Shown here: piece by piece, positions 34,966 to 43,385 of the stretch | Position numbering within the stretch: the stretch's first letter is position 1 | How the letters are laid out: each line of letters begins with the position of its first letter | From: Paenisporosarcina macmurdoensis | Lineage (GTDB): Bacteria > Bacillota > Bacilli > Bacillales_A > Planococcaceae | DNA: 64,000 nt | Direction: 5' to 3' | Assembly (NCBI RefSeq): GCF_042658845.1 | Contig: NZ_JBHSRI010000004.1 | Span: 1 to 64,000, forward strand | Position numbers and translations under genes: made by a program | Notes under the pieces: model-generated | Seen by the model: only the letters and a program-made list of their open reading frames with translations | What the model was told of the DNA's origin: nothing | Database searches by the model: none

Positions 34966-35376
34966 ATGAGTAAAAAACAAGCATTGAACATTTTAAACGA
35001 AAGTCGCATCGGCACAATGGCAACAGTGAAAAGTAATAAACCCCATTCAAGGTATATGACTTTCTACAACGAAGATTTCACTCTATATACGCCAACGAAT
35101 AAAAATACGCACAAAGTGGAAGATATTGAAGCAAATCCATACACCCATATTTTAATCGGCTATGAAGGTGAAGGATTTGGTGATGCATTCCTAGAAATTG
35201 AAGGCCAAGTCACTGAAAGCACAGACGAAAGCTTAAAAGAAAAGATTTGGAACGACCATATGAAAAACTGGTTTGAAGGACCAGATGACCCGAACTTAGT
35301 AATTCTGGTAGTAAAACCCTCATCAGTTCGACTGATGAATAAAAGTGGCCAACCACCCGAAACAATTGAATTTTAG
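34966..35376 (+). CDS. General stress protein 26 (YdaG-like), PNPOx fold
   Basis: A 136-residue split-barrel flavin-binding protein of the pyridoxamine-phosphate-oxidase-like family: IGTMATVKSNKPHSRYMTFY, TPTNKNTHKVEDIEANP, FLEIEGQ and WFEGPDDPNLVIL. It resembles B. subtilis YdaG, a sigma-B-dependent general stress protein, and the promoter match agrees. AAAGGAG site. Followed by its own terminator and then array E. Confidence 0.88.
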   Translation: MSKKQALNILNESRIGTMATVKSNKPHSRYMTFYNEDFTLYTPTNKNTHKVEDIEANPYTHILIGYEGEGFGDAFLEIEGQVTESTDESLKEKIWNDHMKNWFEGPDDPNLVILVVKPSSVRLMNKSGQPPETIEF

Positions 35377-35384
35377 TGTGTAAG

Positions 35385-35417
35385 AAAAGCTCGCTCTCAG
35401 TTGAGAGTGAGCTTTTT
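35385..35417 (+). terminator. Terminator of the general stress protein gene
   Basis: AAAAGCTCGCTCTCA / TGAGAGTGAGCTTTTT, a long near-perfect stem directly after the stop. Confidence 0.92.
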
Positions 35418-35453
35418 GTGTTTATGGACAGGACGAAGTGTCCGCCTCCAGGC

Positions 35454-35579
35454 GAATGGTCGGAAACATCGATAGTATGGTCGGAAATGTAAAAAAGTTG
35501 GGCGAAAACAGCAGATTAGTGGGCGGAAACGCAAAAAACTTGGTCGGAAACACCAAATAGTTGGTCGGAAAATAATGAA
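35454..35579. repeat. 21-bp tandem array E (6 units)
   Basis: Six exact 21-bp units with constant part NNTTGGTCGGAAA (two units have GGGCGGAAA or GGGCGAAAA) and eight variable bases. It is the reverse complement family of array C. It lies between a terminator and the DUF1697 gene; 35580-35726 shows nothing else. Confidence 0.93.
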
Positions 35580-35726
35580 CGCATAGGAAGGTTAAATGAA
35601 AAATATCTCGAATACCATATTTAGGGATGTCTTCATTCGGAATTTTAAGTTTTCATGTAAATTCTTTGCAACCGATATACCCGCCTTCCAACTAAGGGAG
35701 AAGGATAATACTGATGAGGTGGAAAA

Positions 35727-36266
35727 ATGACAATTTATATTGCATTGCTAAGAGGGATTAACGTAGGTGGTCACAATATAATCAAAATGGCTGACTTGAA
35801 ACAGCTATTCGGAACTATAGGCTTAAATAACGTACAAACGTATATCCAAAGTGGCAATATCGTATTTGAATCAGACATGGAATCTGATGAACTAAGCCAA
35901 CAGATTGAGCAACAAATAAAAGACACGTTCGGTTGTTCAGTTCCTGTTATCTTGAGAACGTCTAAGGAATGGAAGAAACTAATCGACAATTGCCCATACC
36001 CAGTTGAATCACTAGTAGAAGGTGAAAGTATCCACCTAGCTTTATTGTCTGACACGCCTTCACAAGAAGCTCTTAACAAATTACAGAAGTTCCAAAATGA
36101 TGTGGATCAGTACGATGTCCAAGATAAAGATATTTACTTATTTTTACGTCAAAACTTTCGCGATTCTAAACTACCACTGCAACTTCAAAAGTTAGGGGTT
36201 TCTGCAACCATTCGTAACTGGAAAACCACCATGAAACTTGCAGCAATGAGCGAGGCAATGGAGTGA
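35727..36266 (+). CDS. DUF1697 protein
   Basis: A 179-residue soluble protein with the DUF1697 blocks YIALLRGINVGGHNIIKMADL, VQTYIQSGNIVF and ATIRNWKTTMKLAAM. The family is widespread and uncharacterised; the conserved RGINVGG and SGN residues suggest a ligand site. Its stop overlaps the GTG of a possible 48-codon frame. Length is normal for the family. Confidence 0.85.
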   Translation: MTIYIALLRGINVGGHNIIKMADLKQLFGTIGLNNVQTYIQSGNIVFESDMESDELSQQIEQQIKDTFGCSVPVILRTSKEWKKLIDNCPYPVESLVEGESIHLALLSDTPSQEALNKLQKFQNDVDQYDVQDKDIYLFLRQNFRDSKLPLQLQKLGVSATIRNWKTTMKLAAMSEAME

Positions 36267-36409
36267 AGGAAATAAACTATCTGCCAGTGCAGAATGGGTA
36301 CTATGTAGATTGGATTGATGAAGGATTACCAGTAACTATTCGCTTTAATAATCTCTCGCAAAAGGACTATGTTGACACAATAAACTATAAAACAATATTA
36401 CTAATTTAG
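36263..36409 (+). CDS. Possible 48-residue protein overlapping DUF1697 gene
   Basis: A short frame starting with GTG inside the DUF1697 stop (GTGA). The translation (INYLPVQNGYYVDWIDEGLP near the start, ending NYKTILLI) looks protein-like, rich in aromatic and acidic residues. It overlaps the last codons of the convergent gene by nine bases. It may be a truncated remnant rather than an active gene, and there is no clear separate ribosome site. Confidence 0.3.
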   Translation: MKEINYLPVQNGYYVDWIDEGLPVTIRFNNLSQKDYVDTINYKTILLI

Positions 36410-36817
36410 TCTTTTTAAAATATATCGCTGTGGAGCGCCGTAGCTTTGTTCTGCTTCAAAATAAGCTAGTTTATTTGGTATGCAAGAAATAATGGAGGGT
36501 GCCCCAAATCCGACGGCATGTTCTAACGCAGTCATCAATGGAAGTTCTTTTCCATCAATTTTGTCATTATAAGACAAGGAGTAACAAGTAGTTTCAGCAC
36601 CATACCTCTGAAGTAGTTCGAAAATATGACGGGGATCTGAGTTAGGTGTTGGTATTTCAATCATATACTTCTCGCGTAAGATTCTTTTGTGTTCATGGCA
36701 TAGTCTGTTTAACGCTTGATTTCTTCTTTTTGGAGTAAACAACTCAAAAAGAACTCTTTCCTGAACTCTTTTTTCAAAGAAAGATCTAACAATAACTTCT
36801 TCTCTTTCCTGATTCAT
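36401..36817 (-). CDS. Uncharacterised Bacillales protein
   Basis: A 138-residue soluble protein, probably helical at the N terminus (EVIVRSFFEKRVQERVLFEL) with a mixed C-terminal half (ETTCYSLSYNDKIDGKELPL, EHAVGFGAPSIISCIPNKLA). I think I have seen similar hypothetical proteins in Bacillus but know no function. Ribosome site is weak. Monocistronic and convergent with DUF1697. Confidence 0.65.
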   Translation of the reverse strand: MNQEREEVIVRSFFEKRVQERVLFELFTPKRRNQALNRLCHEHKRILREKYMIEIPTPNSDPRHIFELLQRYGAETTCYSLSYNDKIDGKELPLMTALEHAVGFGAPSIISCIPNKLAYFEAEQSYGAPQRYILKRLN

Positions 36818-37002
36818 TTTTCAATTTCACCCTCTCAGATTCTTCTCTACTATCTAATTTAAAAGTATCGTCCCACTAATATACTAAGGTGATAAAAAGA
36901 CAGCTAGATAATGTTATAAAATTTTAAAGTGAGAAGTCATCACATGTTGCATTCATTAATTAAAGTCATTTATCTTAAATGCCTAATCAAAAGCTTCTAA
37001 TT

Positions 37003-37029
37003 GGGCTACTTAAATAGCTCTTTTTTTTT
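37003..37029 (+). terminator. Terminator-like hairpin in the 36.8-37.15 kb gap
   Basis: GGGCTA / TAGCTC (one G-U) followed by nine T residues. No gene is visible to its left on this strand; the rest of the gap holds nothing else I can support. Confidence 0.5.
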
Positions 37030-37150
37030 ATACAACCAAAGAGAAATGGGCTACCTTTACAGCAAAGCTTTTTCTATGAAGTCATGTATGGATTCATTGT
37101 AACCAACCTTATCAAGAGACGTCTACTTTAGGAGTAAGGGAGGAATCTAT

Positions 37151-38176
37151 ATGACTAATTACCCTAAACGAATTCTGGTTGTACTCTTAGTGCTTTTTTC
37201 AGTTGGCTGTGGTAGTGGAAATACTAACCTCGGATATTCTGAAGTGACGATTCATGATATTACTGAATTTTTTATTGTGGAAATGATACATGAAAACAGT
37301 ATTCTTATTGGAAATACGTTTTATAAAATAGGGGATGAGACCAAGCTTATAACAGCAGATAACCGAGAGCTGAAATTCGAAGAAATAAAACCTGGAGATT
37401 TAGTTGCTTTTGAAGATAAGGGATACATTTTGGAATCTTTTCCGAGTCAAGGTTTTGCCACAAAGGTTGTACTTCAAAATGATGATGAGAGCAAAAGAGT
37501 GAGTAATTCTTTAAGACATTTTATTAATAATCAACAAACAGGTAATATTTTATCTATCAGTATTTTAAAATTAACGGAACAAGAAATCACTTTAAATTTT
37601 AATGAACGGGAAATTCATGGAAAGAAGTACGAAGCTGAAATTGATCGCAAGACAAATGAATTTACGGTGAAAGAAATACCAAATGAAGAGGCACTTGAAC
37701 AAGACCGGCTTAATCAAGCGATGAAAGCTGCACACCCTGAAGGGATTACTTCAGGCCATATTACAGAAATCTATGAAGATGGATTTAGAGTAAACATGGT
37801 AGACTTTACTTTTTCAGAAGATGCGCAACTAAAGAATGATTTAGGAACCTTGCTAGACAGGGAACAGTTCAAAATCGGTAGTTTTGTTACAGTGGATTAC
37901 GACAAAATAGATGCGTCTACTACTGTGAATACAGGGGTTTTATCCGTTATGACATTAATTACAAAAGAAGAGAATCCTCAAGTTAGAAGTTGGATTGAAT
38001 CGATAATTGAAGGGGATTCATACGAGGAACCTGCTATAATGCAAAATTACTCGCATATTGAACCGAAATATTACTCAATTATCATTGCAGATTTAAAAGA
38101 CGATACTTGGGATACATTTGAATTAAAATATGATATCGAAACGAATGAATATTCAACTACTCGTATAAAGAATTGA
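37151..38176 (+). CDS. Lipoprotein of unknown function
   Basis: A 341-residue lipoprotein with lipobox SVGC at about residue 20. The mature part is acidic and beta-rich, with three similar small-barrel-like stretches (for example LITADNRELKFEEIKPGDLVAF and FTFSEDAQLKNDLGTLLDREQFKIGSFVTVDY). The 'loop + GD/GS + V' pattern resembles OB-like repeats. I recognise no family. Ribosome site GGGAGG. No clear operon partner. Confidence 0.65.
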   Translation: MTNYPKRILVVLLVLFSVGCGSGNTNLGYSEVTIHDITEFFIVEMIHENSILIGNTFYKIGDETKLITADNRELKFEEIKPGDLVAFEDKGYILESFPSQGFATKVVLQNDDESKRVSNSLRHFINNQQTGNILSISILKLTEQEITLNFNEREIHGKKYEAEIDRKTNEFTVKEIPNEEALEQDRLNQAMKAAHPEGITSGHITEIYEDGFRVNMVDFTFSEDAQLKNDLGTLLDREQFKIGSFVTVDYDKIDASTTVNTGVLSVMTLITKEENPQVRSWIESIIEGDSYEEPAIMQNYSHIEPKYYSIIIADLKDDTWDTFELKYDIETNEYSTTRIKN

Positions 38177-38264
38177 ATTCAATTTAGACTAGGATTTGAG
38201 AGTTAAGGTTTTGATTTTTGCTATAATGACCACTATGTAGCTTACATAAATAGGAGAGTGGAAT

Positions 38265-38861
38265 ATGGAAAATAACGTTTTTGAACAGATGGCAAAAAGA
38301 TATGATACAGAAGAAAGAATTGAATTAGCTAAAGTTATAGTTAAGGAAGTTGGACCAGAATTACGAAATAATAAATCTAAATCATTATTAGACTATGGGA
38401 GTGGAACGGGTCTAATTAGTTTAGAATTATCAGATCTAGTAGATTCTATATTGTTGATAGATTCATCAGAACAAATGTTGGATGTTGCGAAAGCTAAAAT
38501 CTCTCACAAAGGAATTATTAACTCAAAAGTACTTTATGCAGATTTTACTCAAGAAACTCCTGAACTTAAGGCAGACATAGTTTTACTGTCTCTAGTCCTT
38601 CTTCATATTCCAGATACTAAAAAAATTTTACACGAATTGTTCAACATATTAAATACTGGCGGCAAGCTAATTATTATTGATTTTGACAAAAATGATAAAA
38701 TAAATCATCCGAAAGTTCATAACGGTTTTTCGCATGAAGAACTGAAAAATAGTTTATCCGAAAGTGGATTTACATCAATTGAAATTAAGACATTCCATCA
38801 TGGAAATCGTATTTTCATGAATCAAGATGCCGCGATGTTTATATCCAGTAGTATAAAGTGA
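38265..38861 (+). CDS. Class I SAM-dependent methyltransferase
   Basis: A 198-residue methyltransferase: motif I LLDYGSGTGLISLEL (about 41-55), acidic motif II LLIDSSEQML, motif III ADIVLLSLVLLHIP and the post-motif GGKLIIIDFD. The pattern fits UbiE/COQ5-like small-molecule methyltransferases. AGGAG site eight bases from ATG. Substrate unknown; codon use is a little more AT-rich than the flanking metabolic genes. Confidence 0.88.
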   Translation: MENNVFEQMAKRYDTEERIELAKVIVKEVGPELRNNKSKSLLDYGSGTGLISLELSDLVDSILLIDSSEQMLDVAKAKISHKGIINSKVLYADFTQETPELKADIVLLSLVLLHIPDTKKILHELFNILNTGGKLIIIDFDKNDKINHPKVHNGFSHEELKNSLSESGFTSIEIKTFHHGNRIFMNQDAAMFISSSIK

Positions 38862-38887
38862 TTTCTTGTTTTTGAATTAAGGTTTAG

Positions 38888-39088
38888 AAACGAGATTTCG
38901 CGGAGCGACTAGCTCATGTAGAAGGTAGATTTGCTGTTGCTATTGTCTTAACTTGCTAGGCATGTGATTGCTGCTCAGTAATCGCAAATTCATGTACAGA
39001 ACTATTAAAACGTTTTGTGAAGAATAAAGGTAAACATGGTTACTGGCTTCAAGACGATTTTACACCTTTAGGAGATGTTGCGTCCTAA
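38888..39088 (+). pseudogene. Gene fragment with internal stop
   Basis: One reading frame runs KRDFAERLAHVEGRFAVAIV, meets a TAG (38957-38959), then continues ACDCCSVIANSCTELLKRFV and ends HGYWLQDDFTPLGDVAS before a TAA at 39086. No start codon or ribosome site precedes it. The coding-like flow on both sides of the stop suggests the C-terminal remnant of a decayed gene, which I cannot identify. It fills most of the gap between the methyltransferase and the next terminator. Confidence 0.5.
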
Positions 39089-39120
39089 ACTAGCGGAACA
39101 TTTGGTGAAATAATACAGTC

Positions 39121-39162
39121 AAATAAAAGCGCTTGGAGACAAATCTCCAAGCGCTTTTATTT
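39121..39162. terminator. Bidirectional terminator of corA
   Basis: AAATAAAAGCGCTTGGAG / CTCCAAGCGCTTTTATTT, a perfect 18-bp stem just beyond the corA stop. Confidence 0.93.
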
Positions 39163-39189
39163 ATACAAAATCAATTACTGTAACAGAGC

Positions 39190-40152
39190 CTATTGTTTAA
39201 ATAAACTCATCCAACCTTTGTGTTTGAACCAAGCCAACATGGATAAGCCGATTAGTATCATGGCACCTAGTGCAAAGAAGTAGCCATTTTTCATTTCGAG
39301 TTCAGGCATGTTTTTAAAATTCATGCCGTATACACCAGCGACGAATGTTAGTGGAATGAATATCGAAGATACGATCGTTAAAATCATCATAATGCGATTC
39401 ATGCGATTCGAGTTCATGGCCATATAGCTGTCGCGAATATCCGCCGTAAGTTCGCGGTTTGACTCAACAATTTCCGCCAGTTTAACAAGGTGATCGGAAA
39501 TATCGGCAAAGTAGGTATATTCGTGCTTTTGAAGGTCAAAACGACTGGAGTTCAACACGCGATAGATTAAATCACTCATCGGCAAAATCGTACGACGTAA
39601 CCATAGCAAATCACTGCGCATGTTAAATACGGTATCCATCGAAAAATGCTTCATATCAAATGACATTTTATCATCAATTTCATTTAAATGATCCTCAATC
39701 TTGTGGACAATAGGGAAATATGAATCGACCACTTTATCGAGGATTTGATACATAGCATAAACGGATCCACGCTCCCAAAATGAAGCATCGCGTTGTAATT
39801 TTTTACGAACTAAGTCTAACTCATCAACTGAAGAATGGTGAAAGGTAACAACAAAATTTTTGCCAACGAATATATCCAATTCTTCTGCCTCAAGCGTTTG
39901 TGCATTCAACGCATGAACAACAAAAAACTGATAGCCATCATAATAATCAACTTTCGGTCGTTGCAAGCGATCTAAACAATCCTCAATCGTAAGGGGATGG
40001 AAATGAAAGAATGAATCCAGCAATGCCCATTCCTCTGGAGTAGGCTGATCAAAATCGACCCAATACCAGTCGAATGGTTTTTTATTAAGATCTTCTAATG
40101 GGAAATCCATTTCTAATTGGCTATCAGCCGTTACGCCAAATGTTCGAATCAT
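39190..40152 (-). CDS. corA: CorA-type magnesium transporter
   Basis: A 320-residue CorA-family divalent cation channel. The N-terminal cytoplasmic domain is followed by two C-terminal TM helices with the pore signature GVYGMNF (about 271-277) and a short acidic loop (MPELEMKNG), then a basic C-terminal tail (KHKGWMSLF). ATG 40152 has CGAGG; an upstream in-frame start has no site. Monocistronic. Confidence 0.93.
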   Translation of the reverse strand: MIRTFGVTADSQLEMDFPLEDLNKKPFDWYWVDFDQPTPEEWALLDSFFHFHPLTIEDCLDRLQRPKVDYYDGYQFFVVHALNAQTLEAEELDIFVGKNFVVTFHHSSVDELDLVRKKLQRDASFWERGSVYAMYQILDKVVDSYFPIVHKIEDHLNEIDDKMSFDMKHFSMDTVFNMRSDLLWLRRTILPMSDLIYRVLNSSRFDLQKHEYTYFADISDHLVKLAEIVESNRELTADIRDSYMAMNSNRMNRIMMILTIVSSIFIPLTFVAGVYGMNFKNMPELEMKNGYFFALGAMILIGLSMLAWFKHKGWMSLFKQ

Positions 40153-40272
40153 ATAAAAACCTCGTTTCACGCGATAAATACTAGTAGTAGTTTACCACGA
40201 ATTTACGAAGAGCTCGTGTTTAGAAATAGAAAAAATCGACCGTCTCCGATAGAACGGTCCATGACAAAAATC

Positions 40273-40381
40273 TAATTGTAATATGGGTAATTATTCTAAT
40301 AATGTCTTAACACAGTATTCATACCCTCTTCATATTTAACAACTACACTAGCAGAGCAAGTCAAATATGAGGAGGCCAAAC
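40273..40381 (+). promoter_or_regulatory. Conserved leader of the first 44-residue gene
   Basis: This ~100-bp leader is about 80% identical by eye to 41896-42009, in front of the second 44-residue gene. Shared blocks include TAATTATTCTA, AATGTCTTAACACA, CCTCTTCATATTTAA, ACTACACTA and AGAGCAAGTCAA. A shared promoter or regulator site is likely; I cannot assign a sigma factor. Confidence 0.6.
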
Positions 40382-40516
40382 ATGGATCAAACACATTTGA
40401 AACAGAAAGCTCTTCCTATCGCCATCTTTTCATTTTTAGCAATCGGTGGAGTTGCGGGAACCATTGCAAACTTTCCATTACAGAAACGACAAGGGCTACC
40501 TTTAAAGGCAAGGTAA
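40382..40516 (+). CDS. 44-residue single-TM protein, paralogue 1
   Basis: A small protein, MDQTHLKQKALPIAIFSF to GLPLKAR, with one hydrophobic segment around IAIFSFLAIGGVAGTIANF and a basic end. GAGGAGG lies six bases before the ATG. Its paralogue at 42010-42144 has the same length, the same TM segment and the ending QKRQG-x-P-x-KAR, and also a conserved leader. Two copies under purifying-looking change support real translation. Function unknown. Confidence 0.72.
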   Translation: MDQTHLKQKALPIAIFSFLAIGGVAGTIANFPLQKRQGLPLKAR

Positions 40517-40617
40517 GAGGAGAAATTCTCAATAAACCTCTACATAAACACGCTAATTAGACTTGTTAAATTAACCATAGTAGCAATACAAACGTAATAG
40601 AATAGGAGATGATAAGA

Positions 40618-41448
40618 GTGAATAAAAAAACATTATTGGGTACAGGATTATCTTTACTATTTTTATTTAGTCCGTTCACACAGGCGTTTGCTGAAGAATC
40701 AATAGGAGAAGTAAGAAAAGTGGATAATATAGCCCATCGTGGTGCAGCAGGCTATGCTCCTGAAAATACGATTGCTGCTTTTGACAAAGCGATAGAAATG
40801 AAAGCAGACTATATCGAGATGGATATTCAAAGAACTAAAGATGGTGAATTAGTCATAATTCATGATACTTCAGTGGACCGAACAACGGATGGCAGCGGGT
40901 ATATAAAAGACTTAACTTTGAATGAACTGAGAAGTCTAGATGCAGGAAGCTGGAAGGGCACGGAATTTGCAGGAGAAAAAATCCCTACGTTTGACGAAAT
41001 TCTCGACAAATATCATGGGAAGATTGGTATTTTACTTGAATTAAAGGCTCCAGAACTCTATCCTGGCATTGAAGAAAGCATTGCTCAGGAATTAAAAGAT
41101 CGCCATCTTGATAAACCGCAAAATGAAAAAATGATTCTTCAATCGTTTAACTTTGAATCTATGAAAAAAATGAACACCCTTCTACCGAATGTTCCAATTG
41201 GAGTGCTGACATGGTCAAAAACAGATACAACACCGCAAGCTTTAAAAGAGTTTAGTGCGTACGCTGATTATTTTAATCCAAGTTACGGATTAATCACTGA
41301 AGATCTAGTCAATCAAGTGCATTCACAAGGGATGAAAATACAATCATGGACTGTACGAAGCCAGGAATCTGCTGACTTTCTTCTGGAGATGAATGTGGAC
41401 GGTATTATTACGGATTATCCTGATTATGTTGACCCAAGAAAAGAATAG
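40618..41448 (+). CDS. Secreted glycerophosphodiester phosphodiesterase
   Basis: A 276-residue GDPD-family enzyme with a Sec signal peptide (cleavage after AFA, about residue 25). Catalytic blocks are AHRGAAGYAPENT, EMDIQRTKDGELVIIHD (metal ligands E, D and the second H) and DRTTDGSGYI. It would release glycerol-3-phosphate from glycerophosphodiesters outside the cell. GTG 40618 is nine bases from TAGGAG; an ATG at 40609 touches the site. Most similar to small secreted types such as GlpQ. Confidence 0.92.
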   Translation: MNKKTLLGTGLSLLFLFSPFTQAFAEESIGEVRKVDNIAHRGAAGYAPENTIAAFDKAIEMKADYIEMDIQRTKDGELVIIHDTSVDRTTDGSGYIKDLTLNELRSLDAGSWKGTEFAGEKIPTFDEILDKYHGKIGILLELKAPELYPGIEESIAQELKDRHLDKPQNEKMILQSFNFESMKKMNTLLPNVPIGVLTWSKTDTTPQALKEFSAYADYFNPSYGLITEDLVNQVHSQGMKIQSWTVRSQESADFLLEMNVDGIITDYPDYVDPRKE

Positions 41449-41480
41449 TAATCAACTTGATTCATCGTTTCTACCATTCC

Positions 41481-41860
41481 TAAATTAGAAGTTGAAAAGT
41501 TCGCAAATAAATAATGCTCTGAAAGATGCCGAAGCTATTTCAAAGTTCGGCATTTTTCAATACTTAGAATCGGTGAACATTGCCATGACTCATCACCCCA
41601 ACTACCGTGAACTGAAGGAAGAAACGAATTTAGATGTCGAAAAATTAGTAGAGAATCACGTCCGAACGTTCGAAGGAAATGCAGTCAGCAAGCCGATTTG
41701 CCAATTAAATTTTACATATGTAACTGACATTACAGATGCACAGCTCGACAATTTTCATTCGAATGACCAGTCATACAACTCCTTACTTTCAGAGTTCCGC
41801 GAGATTTTAACGGCAATATTTTACATGCCATGTTCCAATCGGAGCAAGTCTTTTTACATG
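41481..41860. repeat. Degenerate direct repeat of 43293-43850
   Basis: From AGTTGAAAAGTTCGCAAATAA onward this segment matches the end of the Rpn-like gene, the intergenic hairpin (GATGCCGAAGC...GTTCGGCATTTTT) and the Nudix gene at 43.3-43.85 kb. It carries internal deletions inside the Nudix part. The match fades after about 41860. Confidence 0.9.
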
Positions 41861-41917
41861 TCTTTGATCATTTTTACCATTTCTTCATACAAAATTTTGA
41901 ATTGTAAAGATGGATAA
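41585..41917 (+). pseudogene. Nudix gene copy with internal deletions
   Basis: A shrunken copy of the Nudix gene at 43386. It starts with the same MTHHPNYR but jumps straight to ELKEETNL, losing about 50 residues that hold the first half of the Nudix box. Further on it lacks about 16 residues between FHSND and QSYNSLLSEFR. Both losses are in frame. The second lies between direct repeats GAATGACGAG still visible in the intact gene. The original stop is also lost (TAA to TAC), so the frame runs on to 41917. It cannot have Nudix activity. Confidence 0.88.
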
Positions 41918-42009
41918 TTATTCTAAATAATGTCTTAACACACGATTCATATCCTCTTCATATTTAATGACTACACTAAAAGAGCAAGTCAACTATAAGG
42001 AGGTACTAC
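41896..42009 (+). promoter_or_regulatory. Conserved leader of the second 44-residue gene
   Basis: Copy of the leader at 40273 with the shared blocks AATAATGTCTTAACACA and CCTCTTCATATTTAA, ending in AAGGAGG before the ATG. Confidence 0.6.
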
Positions 42010-42144
42010 ATGACTCAAATACAGTTGAAGAAGCACATTCTTCCCATCGCCATCCTTTCGTTTTTGGCCATAGGTGGAGTTGCTGGAACCGTGGTCACGT
42101 TGCCATTTCAGAAGCGCCAAGGGATACCCATTAAGGCAAGGTAA
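42010..42144 (+). CDS. 44-residue single-TM protein, paralogue 2
   Basis: A small membrane protein (MTQIQLKKHILPIAILSF to GIPIKAR) with one hydrophobic segment (ILSFLAIGGVAGTVVTL). It matches the paralogue at 40382 at most positions, with changes mainly at the N terminus and after the TM. AAGGAGG lies seven bases upstream. Followed after 39 bases by another short frame (42184) with its own ribosome site. Function unknown. Confidence 0.72.
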   Translation: MTQIQLKKHILPIAILSFLAIGGVAGTVVTLPFQKRQGIPIKAR

Positions 42145-42183
42145 ATGAAGATGGAAATAAAAAATGATAGGAGGCTAATTAAG

Positions 42184-42318
42184 ATGGAAAATCACCCAAC
42201 CTTGTTGACGAAAAAGAATACAATCATTCGATTTATAGACTTCATAAGTCGGTCCACACAACGAGCACAATCAAAGAGGTCTTCTTATTCAAACTCTTCA
42301 TTTACTCATTGGAATTAG
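42184..42318 (+). CDS. Possible 44-residue basic protein
   Basis: A short frame behind ATAGGAGG, rich in Lys, Arg, Ser and Thr (MENHPTLLTKKNTIIRFIDF to SSFTHWN) with no hydrophobic segment. Same strand and 39 bases after the 44-residue membrane protein, followed by a terminator hairpin (42354-42382). I do not recognise it; the ribosome site and terminator support expression, but the translation alone is not conclusive. Confidence 0.45.
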   Translation: MENHPTLLTKKNTIIRFIDFISRSTQRAQSKRSSYSNSSFTHWN

Positions 42319-42353
42319 CTAAAAAAATCATATAAATACTATTTTTAGTTGTG

Positions 42354-42382
42354 GACTCTTCATTTTGTGGAAGAGTTTTTTT
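42354..42382 (+). terminator. Terminator overlapping the broken Rpn gene start
   Basis: ACTCTTC / GAAGAGT followed by seven T residues. The only upstream start for the Rpn-like frame (TTG 42365) lies inside it. Confidence 0.75.
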
Positions 42383-42391
42383 GTTGTTTTA

Positions 42392-43315
42392 GATATTAAA
42401 GAAATCGTTTTTGTGGATCCGCATTTGGAAATGAATCATGCAGATGATAAAGCTTCAATAATGGATATTCGAGTATTATCAAATGATAATAGTATGATTA
42501 ATATCGAAATCCAACTCCAAAATCACCATGCGTTCCCTGAACGGATGCTTATGTATTGGGCAAAAATGTACGCCAATCAAGATCGCAAAAGACAGCCATA
42601 TTCTAAGTTAAATAAAACGATTCAAATCGCCGTGACGGACTTCAACTTCTTGCCAAAAGAACATTTTCATAGTAAGTTTTTATTAACAGAGACAGAAGAT
42701 CAGTTTGTTTATTCCCATCATATAGAAATGCATGTACTTGAATTAACAAAAATTGATATGACGCATATAAAAGAAGCAACGGCACTTGAAAAATGGTTAT
42801 TGTTTATAAAAGGTGACCAAAAAGTAAAGGAGGGACTTGCGATGGAAGAACCTACATTTAGCAAAGCGTATCAGGCTTTGCAGGACTTGAGCCAAGATCA
42901 ATTGGCCCGCTATCACGCGATGAGTAGTGAGCGGACAGAACGAACGCGTATTCAAATTGAAGAAGATGCGCGTGTTGCAGTGGAGGAAAGCCTTCGTAAA
43001 GGTATCGAAGAGGGTAGGGAAATAGGGAAAGAAATAGGTATTAATGAAGGTAAAGCGATGGGTATTAGTGAAGGTAAAGAGATAGGTATTAGTGAAGGTA
43101 AAGAGATGGGTATTAGTGAAGGTAAAGCGATAGGTATTAATGAAGGTAAAGCGGTAGGAAAAGAAGAAGGTAAAAAGATAGGGCAAGAAGAAGGCATCAA
43201 TTTGGAAAGAAAAAACAACATTCAAAAGATGGCTGCAGCTGGCATGACGATTGAACAAATTGCGAGCATTTTAGAGATCCCTAGAACAGAAGTAGAAAAG
43301 TTCGCAAATAAATAA
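42392..43315 (+). pseudogene. 5'-truncated Rpn/PD-(D/E)XK transposase-family nuclease
   Basis: The frame matches Rpn-family recombination-promoting nucleases from the block EIVFVDPHLEMNHADDKASI onward: nuclease core MDIRV...MINIEIQLQNH (D and E-x-Q), then AFPERMLMYWAKMYANQ and FLPKEHFHSKF. The family's first 40-60 residues (typically an FKxLFG region) are missing and the frame instead opens inside a terminator, so it is probably not expressed normally. The C-terminal part has a run of eight-residue repeats (GISEGKEI/M type, 43027-43185) encoded by 24-bp repeats, then a wHTH-like end ASILEIPRTEVEKF. Confidence 0.8.
43027..43185. repeat. 24-bp in-frame repeats in the Rpn-like gene
   Basis: About six copies of GGTATTAGTGAAGGTAAAG plus five bases, coding for eight-residue Gly-Glu-Gly-Lys repeats. 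The repeats are nearly identical at DNA level, which favours length change by slippage. Confidence 0.9.
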
Positions 43316-43385
43316 TGCTCTCAAAGATGCCGAAGCTATTTCAAAGTTCGGCATTTTTCAATACTTAGAATTGGAGACCATAGCC

